A stretch of 64,000 nt of DNA, from contig NZ_WWNE01000018.1 in assembly GCF_009909615.1 (NCBI RefSeq), forward strand, positions 7,393 to 71,392, in the 5' to 3' direction. Position numbers and translations under genes: made by a program. The DNA comes from Acidiluteibacter ferrifornacis (GTDB lineage Bacteria > Bacteroidota > Bacteroidia > Flavobacteriales_E > Vicingaceae). The notes below the pieces were generated by a model. The model ran no database searches, was not told the origin of the DNA, and was given only the letters and a program-made list of their open reading frames with translations. Of this stretch, positions 43,430-52,656 are shown piece by piece (positions within the stretch are counted from its first letter, which is position 1; every line of letters begins with the position of its first letter).

Positions 43430-43948
43430 ATGGAACAAAAACCGCCAATGTTTAAGAGTGCAATGAACTACGGAGCTATCATTGGACTGGTACTTGTAGG
43501 AATATCGCTAGTATCATTTTTAATGGCTGATTACGAAAACAAATTGCTACAATATGTGAGCTATGTGGTCATGATAGGAGGATTATTTTGGGCAATTAAA
43601 AGTTATCGAGATAATGAGTGCGGAGGATTAATTGCTTACGGATCTGTTTTAGGTTTTGGAACATTGGTTTCATTATTCTTCGGAATTTTAACTGCCTTTT
43701 TCATGTACGTTTATTTGAAATTCGTTGACGATACGATGATCCAATACGTATTAGAAGAGAGTCAGCGACAAATGGAAGCCAAAGGAATGAGTGATGAAGA
43801 AATAGAGATGGGGTTGGAGTATTCTAAAATGTTCACTTCCGCAGGATTTATTGGCATTATGGCTTTGTTAGGAAATGTATTTTTCGGTTTCATCATATCT
43901 TTAATTCTGGGATTTATTCTTAAGAAGGAAGACGAAACATTTAATTAA
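43430..43948 (+). CDS. DUF4199 domain-containing membrane protein
   Basis: 172 residues from MEQKPPMFKSAMNYG; an earlier ATG adds a non-conserved extension. Four membrane helices (about 14-34, 44-60, 68-92, 140-164) with the DUF4199 pattern: AMNYGAIIGL, AIKSYRDNECGGLIAYGSVLGFGT, and a cytoplasmic loop with EESQRQMEAKGMSDEEIEMGL. Function unknown. Immediately upstream of a glycosyltransferase (5-bp gap), a recurring arrangement in Flavobacteriia. Confidence 0.88.
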   Translation: MEQKPPMFKSAMNYGAIIGLVLVGISLVSFLMADYENKLLQYVSYVVMIGGLFWAIKSYRDNECGGLIAYGSVLGFGTLVSLFFGILTAFFMYVYLKFVDDTMIQYVLEESQRQMEAKGMSDEEIEMGLEYSKMFTSAGFIGIMALLGNVFFGFIISLILGFILKKEDETFN

Positions 43949-43953
43949 TAAAA

Positions 43954-44916
43954 TTGAATCAGTTGATTGATATTTCAATAGTTGTTCCATTATTAAACGA
44001 GGAAGAATCTCTTCCTGAATTGTTTGATTGGATAAAAAGGGTAATGAGTAAAAATAACTTTTCATTTGAGGTTATTTTTATAGATGATGGAAGTACAGAT
44101 GGTTCTTGGAAAGTAATTGAAGGACTGAAAGCTGCCCATCCAACCACTGTTAGAGGGGTTAAGTTTAGAAGAAACTATGGGAAGTCGGCTGCTTTAAATG
44201 TAGGTTTTGAAGCTGTCAACGGATCTGTTGTTATTACAATGGATGCCGATTTACAAGATAGTCCTGATGAAATTCCAGAATTATATAATTTGATAACGAA
44301 AGATGGTTTTGATTTAATCTCAGGATGGAAGCAAAAACGTTACGATCCATTATCTAAAACCATTCCTACCAAGTTGTTTAACTGGGCTACTCGTAAAATG
44401 ACTGGCATTTATCTGCATGATTTTAACTGCGGTTTGAAAGCCTATAAGCACGATGTGGTCAAAAACATCGAAGTTTATGGAGAAATGCACCGATATATAC
44501 CTGCAATAGCTAAATGGGCAGGATTTACGAAAATTGGAGAAAAAGTAGTTCAACACCAAGAACGTAAATACGGAACCACAAAGTTTGGTTTAGAGCGGTT
44601 TGTAAATGGATTCTTGGATTTGTTATCCATCACTTTCATCGGAAAGTTTGGTAAAAAACCCATGCATTTCTTTGGACTTTTGGGTACACTGATGTTTATG
44701 ATTGGATTTCTTTTAATTCTATATGTTGGTGGAGAGAAATTGTATTTTCTAACACAAGGAGTGCGGGCTCGTTTAGTGACAGATACTGCTCAATTTTATA
44801 TTGCATTAGTCGCTATGATTATGGGGGTTCAATTGTTTTTGGCAGGATACTTAGCAGAACTGACATCAAGAAACTCTCCGACAAGAAATACATATAAGAT
44901 AGAAACTGAATTGTAA
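43954..44916 (+). CDS. Family 2 glycosyltransferase (DPM1/GtrB-like)
   Basis: 320 residues with a TTG start at 43954 (no ATG before the first conserved strand). GT-A features: ISIVVPLLNEEESLPELFDWI, VIFIDDGSTDGSW, KFRRNYGKSAALNVGF, MDADLQDSPDEIPEL (metal and donor motif), and LISGWKQKRYDP. Two C-terminal membrane helices (about 230-255 and 275-300) fit enzymes that transfer a sugar from a nucleotide to a polyprenyl phosphate. Part of a four-gene rightward cell-surface sugar group. Confidence 0.93.
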   Translation: MNQLIDISIVVPLLNEEESLPELFDWIKRVMSKNNFSFEVIFIDDGSTDGSWKVIEGLKAAHPTTVRGVKFRRNYGKSAALNVGFEAVNGSVVITMDADLQDSPDEIPELYNLITKDGFDLISGWKQKRYDPLSKTIPTKLFNWATRKMTGIYLHDFNCGLKAYKHDVVKNIEVYGEMHRYIPAIAKWAGFTKIGEKVVQHQERKYGTTKFGLERFVNGFLDLLSITFIGKFGKKPMHFFGLLGTLMFMIGFLLILYVGGEKLYFLTQGVRARLVTDTAQFYIALVAMIMGVQLFLAGYLAELTSRNSPTRNTYKIETEL

Positions 44917-44926
44917 CCTTCGATGA

Positions 44927-46084
44927 ATGTTAGATTCCTCCTTAAAGAAAATTGTAATTATTGGTCCTGCGTATCCATATCGTGGAGGAATAGCTACGTA
45001 TAACGAACGATTAGCAAAAGAGTTTTTAGCGCATGGATACGAAGTGAAAATTGAGACTTTTAAACTGCAATATCCCAATTTTTTATTTCCGGGTAAAACA
45101 CAGTTTTCAGAAAGTGAGGCTCCCAAGGGGATTACAATTAATAGAAGTTTAAACTCTACATGGCCATTAAATTGGCTACAAGTTGGTGACAGAATTAAAC
45201 GTGAAAACCCTGATTTGGTCATCGTCAGGTATTGGTTGCCTTTTATGGGACCTTGTTTAGGCACTGTTATTAGACGAATCAAATCAAATGGACATACGAA
45301 GGTGATATGTTTGGCAGATAACATTATTCCACATGAGAGACGCATAGGAGATCGATTGTTTACCAAGTATTTTCTGAATGGAATAGATGGTTTATTGGCA
45401 ATGACCCAAAAAGTGCTGGATGATGCGCTGAGATTTCGTCAAATACCGACAGCGCTGAGTCCTCATCCTATATTTGATAATTTCGGTTTAGTCACTTCTA
45501 AAGAAGCGGCCTGTAAAAAGCTAGGACTAGATCCGAAGTACAGTTATCTTTTGTTTTTTGGTTTGATAAGAGACTATAAAGGATTAGATATCTTATTGGA
45601 AGCTTTGTCCAACCAATTGTTAAAGGATACGAATGCGAAATTGATAATTGCAGGGGAGTTTTACTCTGATGCTAATTCATATCACCAACAAGTAGCTCGA
45701 TTAGGTATTAAAGAAAGGATTATTTTAAGAGATAATTATATTCCGAATGCTGAAGTGGCCAATTATTTTAATGCGGCATCACTTGTCGTTCAACCTTATA
45801 AAACCGCTACTCAAAGTGGTGTGACTCAAGTGGCTTATCACTTTAATAAACCAATGATTGTTACCAATGTAGGAGGATTGAAAGAAATGATTCCCGATGG
45901 AAAAGTAGGGTTTGTAGTAGAACCGAATGCTACAGAATTGGCAGATGCTATTCATAAATTTTTTAGAGAGGACAAGGAAATTGAGTATCAAAAGAATATA
46001 GAAGAGGAAAAGAAAAAATACAGTTGGCCAATTTTAGTGCATGCATTTGAAGGGTTATATAAAAAACTGAAGAACAATGATTAA
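44927..46084 (+). CDS. Family 4 glycosyltransferase
   Basis: 385 residues. The N-terminal domain begins IVIIGPAYPYRGGIATYNERLAKEF (acceptor-side glycine loop). The C-terminal GT-B domain has YLLFFGLIRDYKGLDILLEAL, LIIAGEFYSD, NAEVANYFNAASLVVQPY and a donor-binding stretch ending GKVGFVVEPNATELADAI. Cytosolic or membrane-associated; sugar and acceptor unknown. Lies between the GT2 gene and the HAD phosphatase, whose start overlaps its end by 8 bp. Confidence 0.92.
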   Translation: MLDSSLKKIVIIGPAYPYRGGIATYNERLAKEFLAHGYEVKIETFKLQYPNFLFPGKTQFSESEAPKGITINRSLNSTWPLNWLQVGDRIKRENPDLVIVRYWLPFMGPCLGTVIRRIKSNGHTKVICLADNIIPHERRIGDRLFTKYFLNGIDGLLAMTQKVLDDALRFRQIPTALSPHPIFDNFGLVTSKEAACKKLGLDPKYSYLLFFGLIRDYKGLDILLEALSNQLLKDTNAKLIIAGEFYSDANSYHQQVARLGIKERIILRDNYIPNAEVANYFNAASLVVQPYKTATQSGVTQVAYHFNKPMIVTNVGGLKEMIPDGKVGFVVEPNATELADAIHKFFREDKEIEYQKNIEEEKKKYSWPILVHAFEGLYKKLKNND

Positions 46085-46625
46085 AATCGATAAAAACTGG
46101 ACTTTATTTTTAGATCGTGATGGAGTTATCAATGAGCGTATTCCAAAAGGATATGTAATGGAGCCAGATCAGTTGGTTTTGGAGGTAGCAGTGGCCGATG
46201 CGATAGCGGAGTTTAATCAATTGTTTGCTAGGGTAGTGGTGGTAACTAATCAACAAGGAATTGGTAAAGGACTTATGACATCGGAGCAATTGGATACTGT
46301 TCATGAAAAACTGAGGTCAGAATTAGCTGCATCTGGTGCTTATGTTGATGGAATCTATTACTGCCCTGAATTAGCTGATTCGGGTTCAAAATGTCGAAAA
46401 CCAGAAGGGGGAATGGCAATGCAAGCAAAGGCTGACTTCCCTGAAATTGATTTTTCAAAAAGCATCATGGTTGGTGATACCATTACCGATCTGCAGTTTG
46501 GAAAGCGCTTGGGAATGAAGACTATTTTTATCCGAACAGAACTTGAAGAACAGACTGCAGAGGTTGATGAATTATCAGATGAAATCATTGATTGGTTGAA
46601 GGATGTTCTGATGGTGATTAGCTAA
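46077..46625 (+). CDS. HAD-IIIA phosphatase, GmhB-like
   Basis: 182 residues. Nucleophile motif FLDRDGVINE (Asp13, Asp15), VVTNQQGIGKGLMT (motif II), the zinc-binding-like YYCPELADSGSKCRKPEGGM, and the metal motif VGDTITDLQFG. This matches D-glycero-D-manno-heptose-1,7-bisphosphate 7-phosphatase and the histidinol-phosphatase branch. The usual HC cluster of GmhB is partly changed. With two glycosyltransferases upstream, a role in LPS heptose or surface-sugar precursor synthesis is the best guess. Confidence 0.85.
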   Translation: MIKIDKNWTLFLDRDGVINERIPKGYVMEPDQLVLEVAVADAIAEFNQLFARVVVVTNQQGIGKGLMTSEQLDTVHEKLRSELAASGAYVDGIYYCPELADSGSKCRKPEGGMAMQAKADFPEIDFSKSIMVGDTITDLQFGKRLGMKTIFIRTELEEQTAEVDELSDEIIDWLKDVLMVIS

Positions 46626-46698
46626 TATTTTAATCGGATTAGCTTTTATCTCATTCAGAATGATAAAGGAAATCTAAACTAGTAAAATCAACAAAGGG

Positions 46699-48060
46699 CT
46701 ATTTGAAAATAACCTTCCGCGTATAAGCACTTTCCGAAGTCTTAACCTTCAGAAAGTAAATACCCTCATATTTAGACTTTCTGTGAATGGTTATCGTATT
46801 TCCACTAATCGTATCTTCTTGTACCAATTGACCTTTCAAATCATATAACTGATAATCGGTAAATTGAATGTTAGGATTCAGTTCGACAGTTACTGCATTA
46901 TCACTAGGAATAGGGAATACATTTAAGGCTTCATTTCCTAGGGAATTCTTTGGAATATTGGTGTAACTCGGATTCTTAATTCTTACAATTGAATGAGATC
47001 CACTATTGGTCGCAATATACAATTCTCCATTAGGACCGACAGCAATGTCTCTTAGTCTTCCCCAAAAATTGGCAAAAAACTCATTGTCTGTAATAATAGC
47101 GTCTTTCGTGGTGTTTAGTGGCAATTGATGTAAGGTCGCATCTTTTAAAGTCGTTAACAAAAGACTATTTTGAAACTCAGGAATCGCTGGATGATCATAA
47201 TACAAAATGTCTGAAGTTGCTACAGTAGGAGTCCAAGCGTAAAGTGGTTCTATCACATTGGAGTCTGCACAGAAAGACTGCTCGTTTGGTGTATTGCAGA
47301 AACCTTCCACATCTGGCCATCCATAATTTCGTCCTTTTTGGATGATATTAATTTCATCGTCGTTATTTGGACCATGTTCAGAACTGTATAAAAAGCCATT
47401 TGCAAAGAAAAGCCCTTGTGGGTTTCGATGTCCCCAACTCCAAAGCGGACTGTTTGCTAAAGGATTGTCATTTGGAATGCTACCGTCCAAGTTCAAACGC
47501 AGTACTTTACCATTCAAGGAACTTATATTTTGAGCAGTAGAGGTATTTGCTGCATCTCCTGTTGTCATGTAAATGAATCCATTTTCGATAAGTAGTCTAG
47601 AGCCATTATGATTCACTGCTCCTGGAATTGAATCCAATAGAATAACCTCGTTAGTTAATATTTCTTGTGTGATGTTGTAGTCAAAAGATACCAATCGCTC
47701 TTTTACTGAACTGTTAGTGCCGTAATTATATACTGCATATATTTTTGGAGTAGTAGGAAAGTTGGGGTGTAAAACCATTCCTAATAGTCCTCCTTCACCA
47801 TATTGGTTAACCGTGGAAGTATAATCCAATATAACTTTATTGATTCCAGTAGATGGATCTATTCGATTGATTTTTCCTATTCGTTCAGTGAAATATATAT
47901 GATCATCAGGTCCATAAATAATCTCCCATGGCATACTTAAACCACCAATGATGGTCGTTGTATCGATGGTTGTATTTCCCACCATGAGTTGAGCCTTTAT
48001 TGAATTGGAAAATACTAACAAACAACTTAATCCTAGAAGTAATCTTTGAAATTTTGACAT
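46699..48060 (-). CDS. Secreted PQQ-type sugar dehydrogenase-like protein with T9SS sorting domain
   Basis: 453 residues. Signal peptide ending SIKAQ. The glucose/sorbosone dehydrogenase propeller (about 30-360) shows GLSMPWEIIYGPDDHIYFTER, GGLLGMVLHPNF, NHNGSRLLIENGFIYMTTGD, WSWGHRNPQGLFF and EHGPNNDDEINII. The last 75 or so residues (LNVFPIPSDNAVTVEL to RKVIFK) are a type A T9SS sorting domain, so the protein crosses the outer membrane and is probably attached to the surface. Whether it binds PQQ is not shown. Single gene. Confidence 0.93.
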   Translation of the reverse strand: MSKFQRLLLGLSCLLVFSNSIKAQLMVGNTTIDTTTIIGGLSMPWEIIYGPDDHIYFTERIGKINRIDPSTGINKVILDYTSTVNQYGEGGLLGMVLHPNFPTTPKIYAVYNYGTNSSVKERLVSFDYNITQEILTNEVILLDSIPGAVNHNGSRLLIENGFIYMTTGDAANTSTAQNISSLNGKVLRLNLDGSIPNDNPLANSPLWSWGHRNPQGLFFANGFLYSSEHGPNNDDEINIIQKGRNYGWPDVEGFCNTPNEQSFCADSNVIEPLYAWTPTVATSDILYYDHPAIPEFQNSLLLTTLKDATLHQLPLNTTKDAIITDNEFFANFWGRLRDIAVGPNGELYIATNSGSHSIVRIKNPSYTNIPKNSLGNEALNVFPIPSDNAVTVELNPNIQFTDYQLYDLKGQLVQEDTISGNTITIHRKSKYEGIYFLKVKTSESAYTRKVIFK

Positions 48061-48105
48061 CTCTTTATTTTTTAGGTGTGTACTCCTAAAATTAATGATT
48101 TTGTA

Positions 48106-48396
48106 TCAAGAAAAGAAAAAGTAAACGAATAGGAAGCTTAATCCCCATAGAATAAATAAAGTAGCTATTGCAGTTATGACAATAACTTTCTGTTTCCTTT
48201 TCCGTTCTTGAATTAACTGTTGTTTGATCTTCAATTTCACTAGTCGCATCTGCTCTGGAGTTGCTGATTCTCCATTGCGAATAGATGCCTTGAGTCCTTG
48301 CGTTAGTTCAGATTTTAATCGAAAATACTGTCCACGTTTTATACGCAGTTTTTCGTTGTTTTGGATGGAGCGTAAAGAATCAAAAGCAGTAGCCAT
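48106..48396 (-). CDS. Small tail-anchored hypothetical protein
   Basis: 96 residues. A basic, helical N-terminal part (about 1-66, rich in Arg, Lys and Gln) is followed by a single membrane helix at 69-95 (VIVITAIATLFILWGLSFLFVYFFFS) at the extreme C-terminus. No domain recognised. The layout suggests a cytoplasmic helix anchored to the inner membrane by its tail. Separate from its neighbours by about 60 bp on each side. Confidence 0.6.
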   Translation of the reverse strand: MATAFDSLRSIQNNEKLRIKRGQYFRLKSELTQGLKASIRNGESATPEQMRLVKLKIKQQLIQERKRKQKVIVITAIATLFILWGLSFLFVYFFFS

Positions 48397-48457
48397 AGAG
48401 GAGATATTATATAATCACCTCCTTAAATTAATTAAAAAAATTGGTTATCAACACTTT

Positions 48458-48994
48458 TTAAAGGACAATGGGAATTTTTACTTTAGTTTTTTCCCAAGAT
48501 AAGGTGAGGTAAAGATTTTCTTCAAAGTGAATTTGGAAGCGTTCTTGAAATTGGTCTAATTGTTCCACTGGAACAGTAATTCTCAGGACATCAAATTCAG
48601 GTTCACGTGGAGAAGTCCCATCCCAATTGAGTCCCCAATCATATGATTTACTATTAAAGATGATTTCCCAACTCGTTTTATTTGGAATTGTCCAAAGGGT
48701 ATATGTTCCGGCTGCAAGCTCAGTTCCTTCAATTTCGATTGCCTTATTAGTTATAAAGGTTGTGGCTTCATTGGCTCCTGTCCGCCATATTTTTCCAAAA
48801 GGGACTAAACTATCCATCACTTTCCTTCCTCGTGCAGCAGGACTACTGTAGAAAACACTCAGAGTGGCATCGTCTTTTGTGTAGGTTTCAACTTGTTCGG
48901 GACTAGCTTTCTTTGTTTGATAAATCATATACTGAAATCCTCCAAAAAGAAGTAGTCCAATCAATAGCAGTATGAGTATGATTTTTTTTAGCAT
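48458..48994 (-). CDS. DUF2911 domain-containing protein
   Basis: 178 residues. An N-terminal membrane helix (4-22) then the DUF2911 fold: LSVFYSSPAARGRKVMDSLVPFGKIWRTGANEATTF and GTYTLWTIPNKTSWEIIFNSK. It is predicted to be anchored in the inner membrane with its domain outside. Function unknown. Seven bp downstream of a membrane-protein gene in the same direction. Confidence 0.9.
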   Translation of the reverse strand: MLKKIILILLLIGLLLFGGFQYMIYQTKKASPEQVETYTKDDATLSVFYSSPAARGRKVMDSLVPFGKIWRTGANEATTFITNKAIEIEGTELAAGTYTLWTIPNKTSWEIIFNSKSYDWGLNWDGTSPREPEFDVLRITVPVEQLDQFQERFQIHFEENLYLTLSWEKTKVKIPIVL

Positions 48995-49001
48995 CTTGTT
49001 T

Positions 49002-49544
49002 TTATTTTAATTGATGATTTTGCAATGAGTCAATTCGTTGTTGTATTTGTAAATCATCTGGGTTTTTATCTAATTGTTTGATAGCCTCGATATACTCAGG
49101 GTAATCACTATATTTTGTTTCTAACCAAGTATAGGGTGGAAGCATTAATGCTATAATAGCTATAATAGCCATAGGAATCGCGCGTTTTCGAAGGACTTTA
49201 AAACCTAACTGTAAGTTAGGATCTTTTAGCGTAAAAGAATAAATAATTAGTATGATCAAAGCAATAGAGCCAATTGCTAAGTTGGTTTGATATCCAGGCC
49301 ACATTTGAATTTTAAACATTAATCCTACCAATACGATAGAAAAAGCTAATCCAGGTAGCATTGAAGAGATTCTAATGTTTTGGTTTTCATTTAAAAATAG
49401 TGCCATTGACAGAAAAGGGTACAGCAGTGCTAATCCTGCAAAAGCGATAATACTGATTAACTCAGCACCCGGCCACAATAATAGGTGAAGGTTGATGGCT
49501 AATACAGCACTTACTAATAAGAGTACTTCTATACGTTTAAGCAT
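49002..49544 (-). CDS. Hypothetical membrane protein
   Basis: 180 residues with about five membrane helices (5-25, 29-50, 62-80, 88-106, 122-140) and a soluble C-terminal tail. Two similar segments, [14 protein letters not shown] and [13 protein letters not shown], suggest an internal duplication with a WPG motif. No family recognised. Its start overlaps the VF530 gene end by 8 bp. Confidence 0.6.
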   Translation of the reverse strand: MLKRIEVLLLVSAVLAINLHLLLWPGAELISIIAFAGLALLYPFLSMALFLNENQNIRISSMLPGLAFSIVLVGLMFKIQMWPGYQTNLAIGSIALIILIIYSFTLKDPNLQLGFKVLRKRAIPMAIIAIIALMLPPYTWLETKYSDYPEYIEAIKQLDKNPDDLQIQQRIDSLQNHQLK

Positions 49545-49767
49545 GTTTGTTTTTCTTGATACAATAGAGGTAATAGTTTTCTACTTTTTCTCTAGCCCAT
49601 GGGGTTTTTCTTAAAAAATTAAGACTAGATTTAAGTGTCTGATTGCTTTTGAAGCAATTAATTGAGACATTATTTGCCATTTCATCCCATCCTTTATTCT
49701 CAATCAGGTATTCTAGAATCGACTTTAATGTAATTCCATGCAATGGGTTGTTTGGCTGTTGTTCCAT
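49537..49767 (-). CDS. VF530 family (DUF2132) DNA-binding-like protein
   Basis: 76 residues. [58 protein letters not shown] follows the VF530 family almost throughout, including the characteristic NPLHG and TPWAR segments. The structure known for the family suggests DNA binding through a compact helical fold; the role is unknown. Overlaps a membrane-protein gene, so they are translated together. Confidence 0.92.
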   Translation of the reverse strand: MEQQPNNPLHGITLKSILEYLIENKGWDEMANNVSINCFKSNQTLKSSLNFLRKTPWAREKVENYYLYCIKKNKHA

Positions 49768-49817
49768 TTGTTAAAACTACAATCTGCATTTAATATTTCA
49801 AAATATAGTTCTGAAAG

Positions 49818-50573
49818 TTATTTTCCCCCATTCGCTTGCAAATCTCTAATGCAATCGATATCAAGATCTGGGATATTTCCTCCTAGTAAATTACCTAAAG
49901 ACGTACCTGTTTGAATCGAATAATGCATCAGGCAATCATTATTAGTGCAGTGTGCGCCATTTGCTTCATCGTGGTGATTGGAGGTAATGGGTGTTCCAGT
50001 ATTTACCAATCCTAACAAATGTCCGAATTCGTGTTGTGTAACAGCAGATTCTAATGTTGTTTCTGAAGGTTCTCCTAAGCCACCACTCAAACTTTTTATA
50101 GTTTTTTCAAAAATAGCAAATGAAGTAGAGCTATACGCTATGCCTAATACCACCTGATTGCCCTGTGATTCAATGTAATCATTGTCTAAATAGATCACAT
50201 AAGCGCTCATGGTAGAAAGGCTGGAAGACACTGTTCTATTTTGGGTCTCTAGGGTTCTAATTTGCTCGATAGTATACTTGCTGTTCTGCGGAGATGGAAT
50301 TTCTCTAAGAGAAACACTAATTCCTCCTGGTTTATTTAATCGAGCTGAAAGAAAGTTTTTGAGGTTCACGATTGTTTGGTTAGTTGGTTTGAAGCCAGTA
50401 ATATAATCGATTTGAATATCTAAAGAAGGCACCGCACCACTTAAATAGGCTTTTGAAGCATCACCTAAAATAGAAGTAGGGGGAGTGGTATTATCTTTAT
50501 TATCGTCTTTACAGCTTTGAAATGAAAATGCGAAGAAGAGAAGTAATAATAGGGTAGTAATTTTATTATTCAT
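49818..50573 (-). CDS. Lipoprotein zinc metalloprotease (metzincin-like)
   Basis: 251 residues. Lipobox SFQSC (Cys21). Catalytic motif HEFGHLLGLVN at 181-191 with His181, Glu182, His185; the third metzincin ligand (usually His) is Asn191. A later CLMHYS gives a Met-turn-like methionine. HHDEANGAHCTNNDC between them holds further histidines that could complete the metal site. Extracytoplasmic, substrate unknown. Single gene with a long upstream region. Confidence 0.82.
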   Translation of the reverse strand: MNNKITTLLLLLFFAFSFQSCKDDNKDNTTPPTSILGDASKAYLSGAVPSLDIQIDYITGFKPTNQTIVNLKNFLSARLNKPGGISVSLREIPSPQNSKYTIEQIRTLETQNRTVSSSLSTMSAYVIYLDNDYIESQGNQVVLGIAYSSTSFAIFEKTIKSLSGGLGEPSETTLESAVTQHEFGHLLGLVNTGTPITSNHHDEANGAHCTNNDCLMHYSIQTGTSLGNLLGGNIPDLDIDCIRDLQANGGK

Positions 50574-51089
50574 GATTTAATATATGATTTCAACAAATTA
50601 TGTTTAAATAATGAATTTTACAAAAAAAATACAAATAGAATAATTTATGCTTTTACTTTTAAACGTAAGGCAGGTTTCTATGGGTCGATGTATAATGTTG
50701 GTGAAAAATCTAGTATTGATTCATAGAAAAATGGATAGTACGTAAGCAGAGAATTTATTTTAAGACAAAGCTTGTACTTTGATTTTTTTGGATTTTTAGA
50801 AGATTTACTAAGTTGCCAACTCTTTTATTACTTAAAAGTCAATGAAATAGCCTTGTATAAAGTGCTTTTTTTAGAATAATAGAGAAATGATTCATTGTAG
50901 GGCTTATTGATGTTAGAATTAGCCTTTTTTGAGATGAATAAGAGTTTCTATAAATTGTCATCGTAACGTAACCATTGTAGACAATATCTTCTGATTTATG
51001 GAAATAATGAGAAAGGGAATAGTAGAAAAATAGGGTAATAATCGTATATGGATTAAAAAGGGACACAATTATTTTTGAAAAAAAACATA
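50574..51089. other. Gene-free region, possible relic sequence
   Basis: About 515 bp, very AT-rich, upstream of two divergent genes. A short rightward frame near 50660-50726 reads KRKAGFYGSMYNVGEKSSIDS before a stop, which looks protein-like but is too short to assign. A 75-codon leftward frame at 50839-51066 has no recognisable features. No RNA or repeat found. Confidence 0.45.
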
Positions 51090-51521
51090 ATGAAACACCT
51101 TATAATCCTTTTGACTTTCGCCACTTTGTTGGGGTGCGAGAAAATACCTGAAAGAGAGCCGATTTCTCTTAATTTTATTAGTCTAAATGGTGTGCCAGCT
51201 AATACTGCTGTTTTAAATGATTTGGATTACAACTCCAATTATGACTTCACCTTTACTTACCAAAGTAAATCTTTAATTAAAGAATCAAGAATTAGACTTA
51301 CCACAAAGTATAACTCAGATATCAGTGGTATGGATACTGAAAGATTATCGAAGACCAACTTTGATGATGCTGAAGGAACATTCACATATCGACTAATTCC
51401 CAAGGAGCAATGTGAACCTCCATCGACTTCCGGTTTAAAAAACTATTATTTTATCAAAATTATCATGATCAATGAAAATGGAGTGGTGATAGAGAAGCAT
51501 GTTCAATTTGATTTTAGCTAG
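51090..51521 (+). CDS. Hypothetical lipoprotein
   Basis: 143 residues from MKHLIILLTFATLLGCEK (lipobox LLGC, Cys16); a TTG five codons earlier is an unlikely start. The mature domain is beta-rich (NYDFTFTYQSKS, IRLTTKYNSDISG, FTYRLIP, YYFIKIIMINENGVVIEKHVQFDFS), immunoglobulin-like in appearance. No family recognised. The next gene begins 1 bp after its stop. Confidence 0.65.
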   Translation: MKHLIILLTFATLLGCEKIPEREPISLNFISLNGVPANTAVLNDLDYNSNYDFTFTYQSKSLIKESRIRLTTKYNSDISGMDTERLSKTNFDDAEGTFTYRLIPKEQCEPPSTSGLKNYYFIKIIMINENGVVIEKHVQFDFS

Positions 51522-51522
51522 T

Positions 51523-52461
51523 ATGAAAAGAGTTTTATTAATAGTATTTTTTTATTCACCATTTTTTGCTTTTTCACAAGTAGAAGACTGGTATGGGGTA
51601 GATTTAAGTCGTATCGGGTATAAACATAATTCCTATGTATTCGAACAACAATTATTTGGATATGGAGTTGTCTCAGGCAATCAATCTGCCAATGATTATC
51701 AAGTTAGATCGTTCGATCCTATAACTATTAAGGGCGGAAGTTTTGAACTCTCAGCAGATGTTTATTCAAAGCATGTTTTATTTAATATAGATGCTAGTTC
51801 ATTACTAGATGTTGGAGTAACTCTTTTCCAATTTAAAGACAAAGAGCGATGGTGGGATAATAAAGATTATCGTGTAGATTATTCTGATATATTACCGGTT
51901 AGGTTAGCTTTTGGTACTAATATTTCACCCTACTTTAGTCTTTACGTTGGAGGACAATATTCTTTAAACACCATAGGTTTAAGGTATAAGAATAATAACT
52001 CACTTTACAGTGATTTAAGAATGGGTGGTCATGCTTATGGAGTCGGAGGTCATGCAGTTGCTGCATATAAATTTTTAAATTTTAGATATAGCTATATGTA
52101 TGATTGGACGAGTTTTGGTGGGCATTTTAAAGGGAATCGAATTCAAAACGAATGGGTACTTTCTGTTGGAATAAGTCGGATTGGAGTATTCTGTAAGTAT
52201 AAACATAGCTTTAGTACCTCAAATGAAGGTAATTTACCTGAAGAACGAAAGGGTTTGTTTAAAAGCTCTTATGAAGATGCAAAGTTTAAATGGCAAAATG
52301 CGCAGTTTGCAACAAAATCAGAATTAAGTGTTGGCATTTATTTGACGGGTCTGTTTAGTGCAGTTAGTAATGCCTCTACTCGACTTATTGGAGAAACTGA
52401 AATTGGAGTAGCAAAAGAAAGAAGAGAAGAAAAGCGTAGAAGGATAAAGTGGGTTGAGTAA
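51523..52461 (+). CDS. Probable outer-membrane barrel protein
   Basis: 312 residues from MKRVLLIVFFYSPFFAFSQ (signal peptide). Mature part has alternating aromatic strands: FELSADVYSKHVLFNIDASS, YFSLYVGGQYSLNTIGLRYKN, MGGHAYGVGGHAVAAYKFLNFRYSYMYDW, EWVLSVGISRIGVFCKYKHSF. The C-terminus carries a highly charged run (KERREEKRRRIK), unusual for a barrel end. Co-transcribed with the upstream lipoprotein gene. No family recognised. Confidence 0.65.
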   Translation: MKRVLLIVFFYSPFFAFSQVEDWYGVDLSRIGYKHNSYVFEQQLFGYGVVSGNQSANDYQVRSFDPITIKGGSFELSADVYSKHVLFNIDASSLLDVGVTLFQFKDKERWWDNKDYRVDYSDILPVRLAFGTNISPYFSLYVGGQYSLNTIGLRYKNNNSLYSDLRMGGHAYGVGGHAVAAYKFLNFRYSYMYDWTSFGGHFKGNRIQNEWVLSVGISRIGVFCKYKHSFSTSNEGNLPEERKGLFKSSYEDAKFKWQNAQFATKSELSVGIYLTGLFSAVSNASTRLIGETEIGVAKERREEKRRRIKWVE

Positions 52462-52539
52462 TTGTATTGAATTCTTTTTGTTTTCAATAAGTCATTTGCA
52501 ATAGCCTCTTTTTAATTTATCTGTCTAACTATCATTAAG

Positions 52540-52580
52540 AAAGTATTGGAATTTATATCAAATTCTAATACTTTTTTTAT
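52540..52580 (+). terminator. Terminator after barrel gene
   Basis: AAGTATTGGAATTT and AAATTCTAATACTT form a stem (one bulge) followed by a T7 tract, 80 bp after the barrel gene. Confidence 0.75.
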
Positions 52581-52597
52581 GGTCTTTTAAGTAAAGA

Positions 52598-52635
52598 ACA
52601 AAAAAAGACTGTCAACGGAATTGACAGTCTTTTCA
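52598..52635 (-). terminator. Terminator of thrS-infC-rpmI-rplT operon
   Basis: AAAAGACTGTCAA and TTGACAGTCTTTT form a 13-bp stem with a short loop. On the minus strand it runs into seven T residues, 22 bp past the rplT stop. Confidence 0.88.
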
Positions 52636-52656
52636 AATATTTTAAATATTATTGAG

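Noticed and set aside
50839-51066. Leftward 75-codon frame upstream of the 51090 lipoprotein gene
   Set aside because: No signal, domain or neighbour support, and strongly AT-driven composition; treated as chance.
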